Assembly: GCA_040902105.1 (NCBI GenBank)
Contig: JBBDXW010000052.1
Coordinates: 1-64,000, forward strand
Direction of reading: 5' to 3'
DNA from: IDS-8 sp040902105
Lineage (GTDB): Bacteria; Pseudomonadota; Gammaproteobacteria; Steroidobacterales; Woeseiaceae
Length of the DNA stretch: 64,000 nt
Position numbers and translations under genes: made by a program. Below, one piece after another: positions 62,107-64,000 of the stretch. Positions within the stretch are counted from its first letter, which is position 1, and each line of letters starts with the position of its first letter. The notes beneath the pieces are model-generated. The model was given only the letters and a program-made list of their open reading frames with translations. It was not told the DNA's origin and made no database searches.

Positions 62107-62529
62107 TCAAGCGCTCTTGGGACTCTTCCGAGAGCGGACGGGGCGAGTGGTAGCTCGCACCGACGTGTTCAGTGCCACGGCGGCGCGAATGAGCGCCTTC
62201 AACGCTTTTGCATCAATCTTGTCGCCCTCATGGAAATCGATCGCGCGCCTGGTGTTGCCTTCGAGGCTGGAGTTGAACAGGCCTGAAGGGTCCTCCAACG
62301 AGGCGCCCTTGGCGAAGGTCATCTTCACGACATTCTTGTACGTCTCACCGGTGCAGATGATTCCGGCGTGCGACCACACCGGAACCCCTCTCCACTTCCA
62401 CTCCTCGACCACTTCGGGGTCGGCCTGCTTGATGAGAATTCGCACCCGAGCGAGCGTCTCGCCCCGCCAGTCACTCAGCTCCCTGATTCTCGCATCGATC
62501 AGCTGAGAGGGAGAGCACTGGCCGCTCAC
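62107..62529 (-). CDS. DUF1801-family protein
   Basis: 140 residues from a GTG at 62529 that overlaps the upstream gene's stop as GTGA. Family parts: LSDWRGETLARVRILIKQAD, EVVEEWKWRGVPVWSHAGIIC, TYKNVVKMTFAKGASLED. DUF1801 proteins resemble YdhG/frataxin-like folds; no activity known. A longer frame exists to 62568. It pairs with a second DUF1801 gene in the same operon. Confidence 0.75.
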   Translation of the reverse strand: MSGQCSPSQLIDARIRELSDWRGETLARVRILIKQADPEVVEEWKWRGVPVWSHAGIICTGETYKNVVKMTFAKGASLEDPSGLFNSSLEGNTRRAIDFHEGDKIDAKALKALIRAAVALNTSVRATTRPVRSRKSPKSA

Positions 62530-63050
62530 ATTCGTTCGCCGGGCAATTGGCTGGCCTGCTTCACCCAAGCGGCCAGCGGAGCTTCGTCGAGCGGGTCGTC
62601 CTCGTGGATGTCGAGGTAGCGCACTTCCTTTTGCCTGGACTCACCGGGGGGGACAGGACGCAGCGACGTGCCGCGGAAGAAAGCCACCTTGACGTAGTTC
62701 GTGAAGCAATGGAAGTTGAGGAACCAGCTCCGGCCCTCGACTCCGTAAAACGGCGAGTTCCATTTGACCGCCTTGCGCACGCCGGGGACGGTGCGCGCGA
62801 TGAGCGCGTCGAGGCGGCGCCCGACGTCGCGTTTCCAGCCCGGCATGGCCGCGATGTAGGACTGCACGGGGGCGTCGCCATCGGCCTTCGCGATCTGAGG
62901 GTTGCCGCCTGCGAGGAGGGCCGGCCTTGCGACCTTGCGAGACTGCGACTTCGGTGCCGTCTTGCGCGGTTTGACCGCCTTCGCAGCAACCCGCTTGGCA
63001 GCGGCCTTCTTTGCGGCCTTCGCCGACTTCCTGAATCTCTTGCCGGTCAT
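62526..63050 (-). CDS. DUF1801-family protein with basic N-terminal tail
   Basis: 174 residues from MTGKRFRKSAKAAKKAAAKR, GGTGGAG upstream. The first 45 residues are a Lys/Ala/Arg-rich tail like histone-H1-type tails, followed by the DUF1801 core: VQSYIAAMPGWKRDVGRRLD, TVPGVRKAVKWNSPFYGVEG, YVKVAFFRGTSL. The basic tail suggests nucleic-acid binding, which is inference. The last codons overlap the start of the next DUF1801 gene. Confidence 0.8.
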   Translation of the reverse strand: MTGKRFRKSAKAAKKAAAKRVAAKAVKPRKTAPKSQSRKVARPALLAGGNPQIAKADGDAPVQSYIAAMPGWKRDVGRRLDALIARTVPGVRKAVKWNSPFYGVEGRSWFLNFHCFTNYVKVAFFRGTSLRPVPPGESRQKEVRYLDIHEDDPLDEAPLAAWVKQASQLPGERM

Positions 63051-63142
63051 TGTGTTCACTCCACCTGATAGACCCATCCACAATCGAAAGTACTTGATGT
63101 GAAGCCCGTCACAGACTCCTTTTGCCGATTCCTTAAGCTGGC

Positions 63143-63718
63143 ATGTTATTACATTCCGCCAGAGATCAGATTGTGGCCAGGTTCGACACTTTGCTGAAAC
63201 GCCTTCGCAATATGGGAGAGGTCAAGTCGTACGAGCGTATCCAGACAGTTGACGGGTGCGAGACCATGACATCGACCCAGGCTTGCCGTTTCCGGGAACT
63301 GCAAAACACCTGCTTCGAGGGCAAAGGCAACAGCCGCAAAGTCAAGTCGCATTACTCGCTGAAAGAGGCAGCGCGCCTCCTGAGGTCAGAAGTCGATGAT
63401 ATCCTTCTATCCGCCGCGCTCGGCAGATTGCAGTGCTTTGTGATGTCGGCGGGGCTGCGGGGACATTGGCGAACTACCGGGCACGGGGAGCCGCGCCTGC
63501 CGGCGGAACCCGACGCAATACCGAAGTACCTGGCACTGTCTCCGGCCGATTGCCGGCAGATCGCGGCTTACGGCAGTGTCAACGTCCACGACCTGGAATA
63601 TCCTGCCGGCTCGGTACCTGACGGCGGCACCGTCTCGACAGCAGCCTATTTCGTACTTCGCGAGCCGATGTGGGTCGATCGGAAGCGCATCGTCCTGAAG
63701 CACCCACTGCCGAAGTAA
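63143..63718 (+). CDS. Hypothetical protein with possible HTH
   Basis: 191 residues at most. No family recognised. The middle KSHYSLKEAARLLRSEVDDI, LLSAALGRLQCFVMSAG has the look of an excisionase- or MerR-like helix-turn-helix. The C-terminus is Pro/Gly-rich (GHGEPRLPAEPDA). Four Cys occur in the first 110 residues. Start uncertain (63143, 63212 or 63266); none has a good ribosome-binding site. Confidence 0.5.
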   Translation: MLLHSARDQIVARFDTLLKRLRNMGEVKSYERIQTVDGCETMTSTQACRFRELQNTCFEGKGNSRKVKSHYSLKEAARLLRSEVDDILLSAALGRLQCFVMSAGLRGHWRTTGHGEPRLPAEPDAIPKYLALSPADCRQIAAYGSVNVHDLEYPAGSVPDGGTVSTAAYFVLREPMWVDRKRIVLKHPLPK

Positions 63719-64000
63719 CCATAAGCATCGCGAACGGCGTTCAAAGCTGATCGGCATTCTCGCGTGCGCCGATTTGCGGAGCATGCGCTTTGCGCCGTCT
63801 GTTCGCGCGCAGGAAGTTCAGGCGAAAGTGAGCGCCGCATCGAGATCGGCTCGGTGGTCGAACCCCGCTTGCGATCAGTGACGACCGATCGCGGCGACGC
63901 CGCCCGCGGCTCTTCAAGACATCGGCGAAGACTGGTTGGAACGAGGCGCGACAGCTATATTGAAAGTACCGTCAGCCGTCGTACCCGAAGAATGGAATTA

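Noticed and set aside
63719..64000. Search for a gene or RNA in the last 280 bases
   Set aside because: No frame with start signal or family similarity and no hairpin-terminator pattern; the region may hold the upstream part of a gene beyond the window.

Overview
The window is GC-rich, gene-dense bacterial chromosome. The TonB-dependent receptor, RND pump, lipobox proteins, djlA-type co-chaperone, OmpR/histidine-kinase pair and REP-like palindromes together suggest a gammaproteobacterium of an environmental, xanthomonad/Steroidobacter/Woeseia-like kind. The phylum call is inference from gene content. No rRNA, tRNA, CRISPR array, complete IS element or replication origin was recognised. The window looks like ordinary chromosome with many small accessory modules: three toxin-antitoxin-like pairs, two gene wrecks and three REP-like elements.

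Layout. 0.1-3 kb: sulfotransferase, an ArsR + SRPBCC pair with an apparently leaderless promoter and two operator palindromes, and an AraC regulator divergent from an alpha/beta-hydrolase-fold protein that has lost its catalytic Ser and His. 4-9.3 kb: a metallo-beta-lactamase (MBL) fold lipoprotein and a two-gene RND efflux operon. 9.5-16.6 kb: secreted proteins (six-bladed Kelch-like propeller, an unknown exported protein, a strikingly Cys/Trp-rich protein, a 34-residue membrane peptide, and a 1272-residue Calx-beta/TSP3 surface protein with a C-terminal sorting signal). 16.7-19.2 kb: djlA, a membrane protein and the truncated MocR wreck. 19.2-24.2 kb: an NHEJ locus: LigD and Ku are divergent across 25 bp, ku is followed by a MerR-TPR gene, and ligD by a small protein with two PARP-type zinc-finger signatures. 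24.2-27.2 kb: XRE + nucleotidyltransferase pair, two small orphans and ccdAB.

27.3-39.9 kb is the most coherent accessory region. A TetR regulator lies downstream of a TonB receptor - diheme cytochrome c - GlcG/HbpS - MBL operon. Divergent from it is a second MBL gene, followed by a third MBL gene with two membrane proteins built from a repeated His-x-His four-helix module, a DUF6152 protein, a lipoprotein and a second GlcG/HbpS protein. A consensus promoter drives the receptor operon, and its 18-base spacer is filled by a 19-bp palindrome. A 12-base piece of this promoter-operator recurs in front of tetR. This looks like an inducible uptake and periplasmic conversion cluster; the substrate is unknown.

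39.9-49 kb: a RecB-like nuclease/SF1 helicase, a Phd + PIN toxin-antitoxin pair, a lytic-transglycosylase-like lipoprotein, TerB, and a two-component system with a ~400-residue extracytoplasmic sensor. 49-53.3 kb: a PhoB-type direct repeat precedes a PspA - membrane protein - VWA operon, then a TPR protein and a hipA scrap. 53.5-56.7 kb: an ECF sigma / anti-sigma / two HEAT-repeat exported proteins operon. 56.8-64 kb: membrane-anchored quinone-oxidoreductase-like enzyme, MFS transporter, a lipoprotein behind a perfect sigma-54 promoter, a diiron-like protein, a hydrolase-LuxR fusion, two DUF1801 genes and an orphan.
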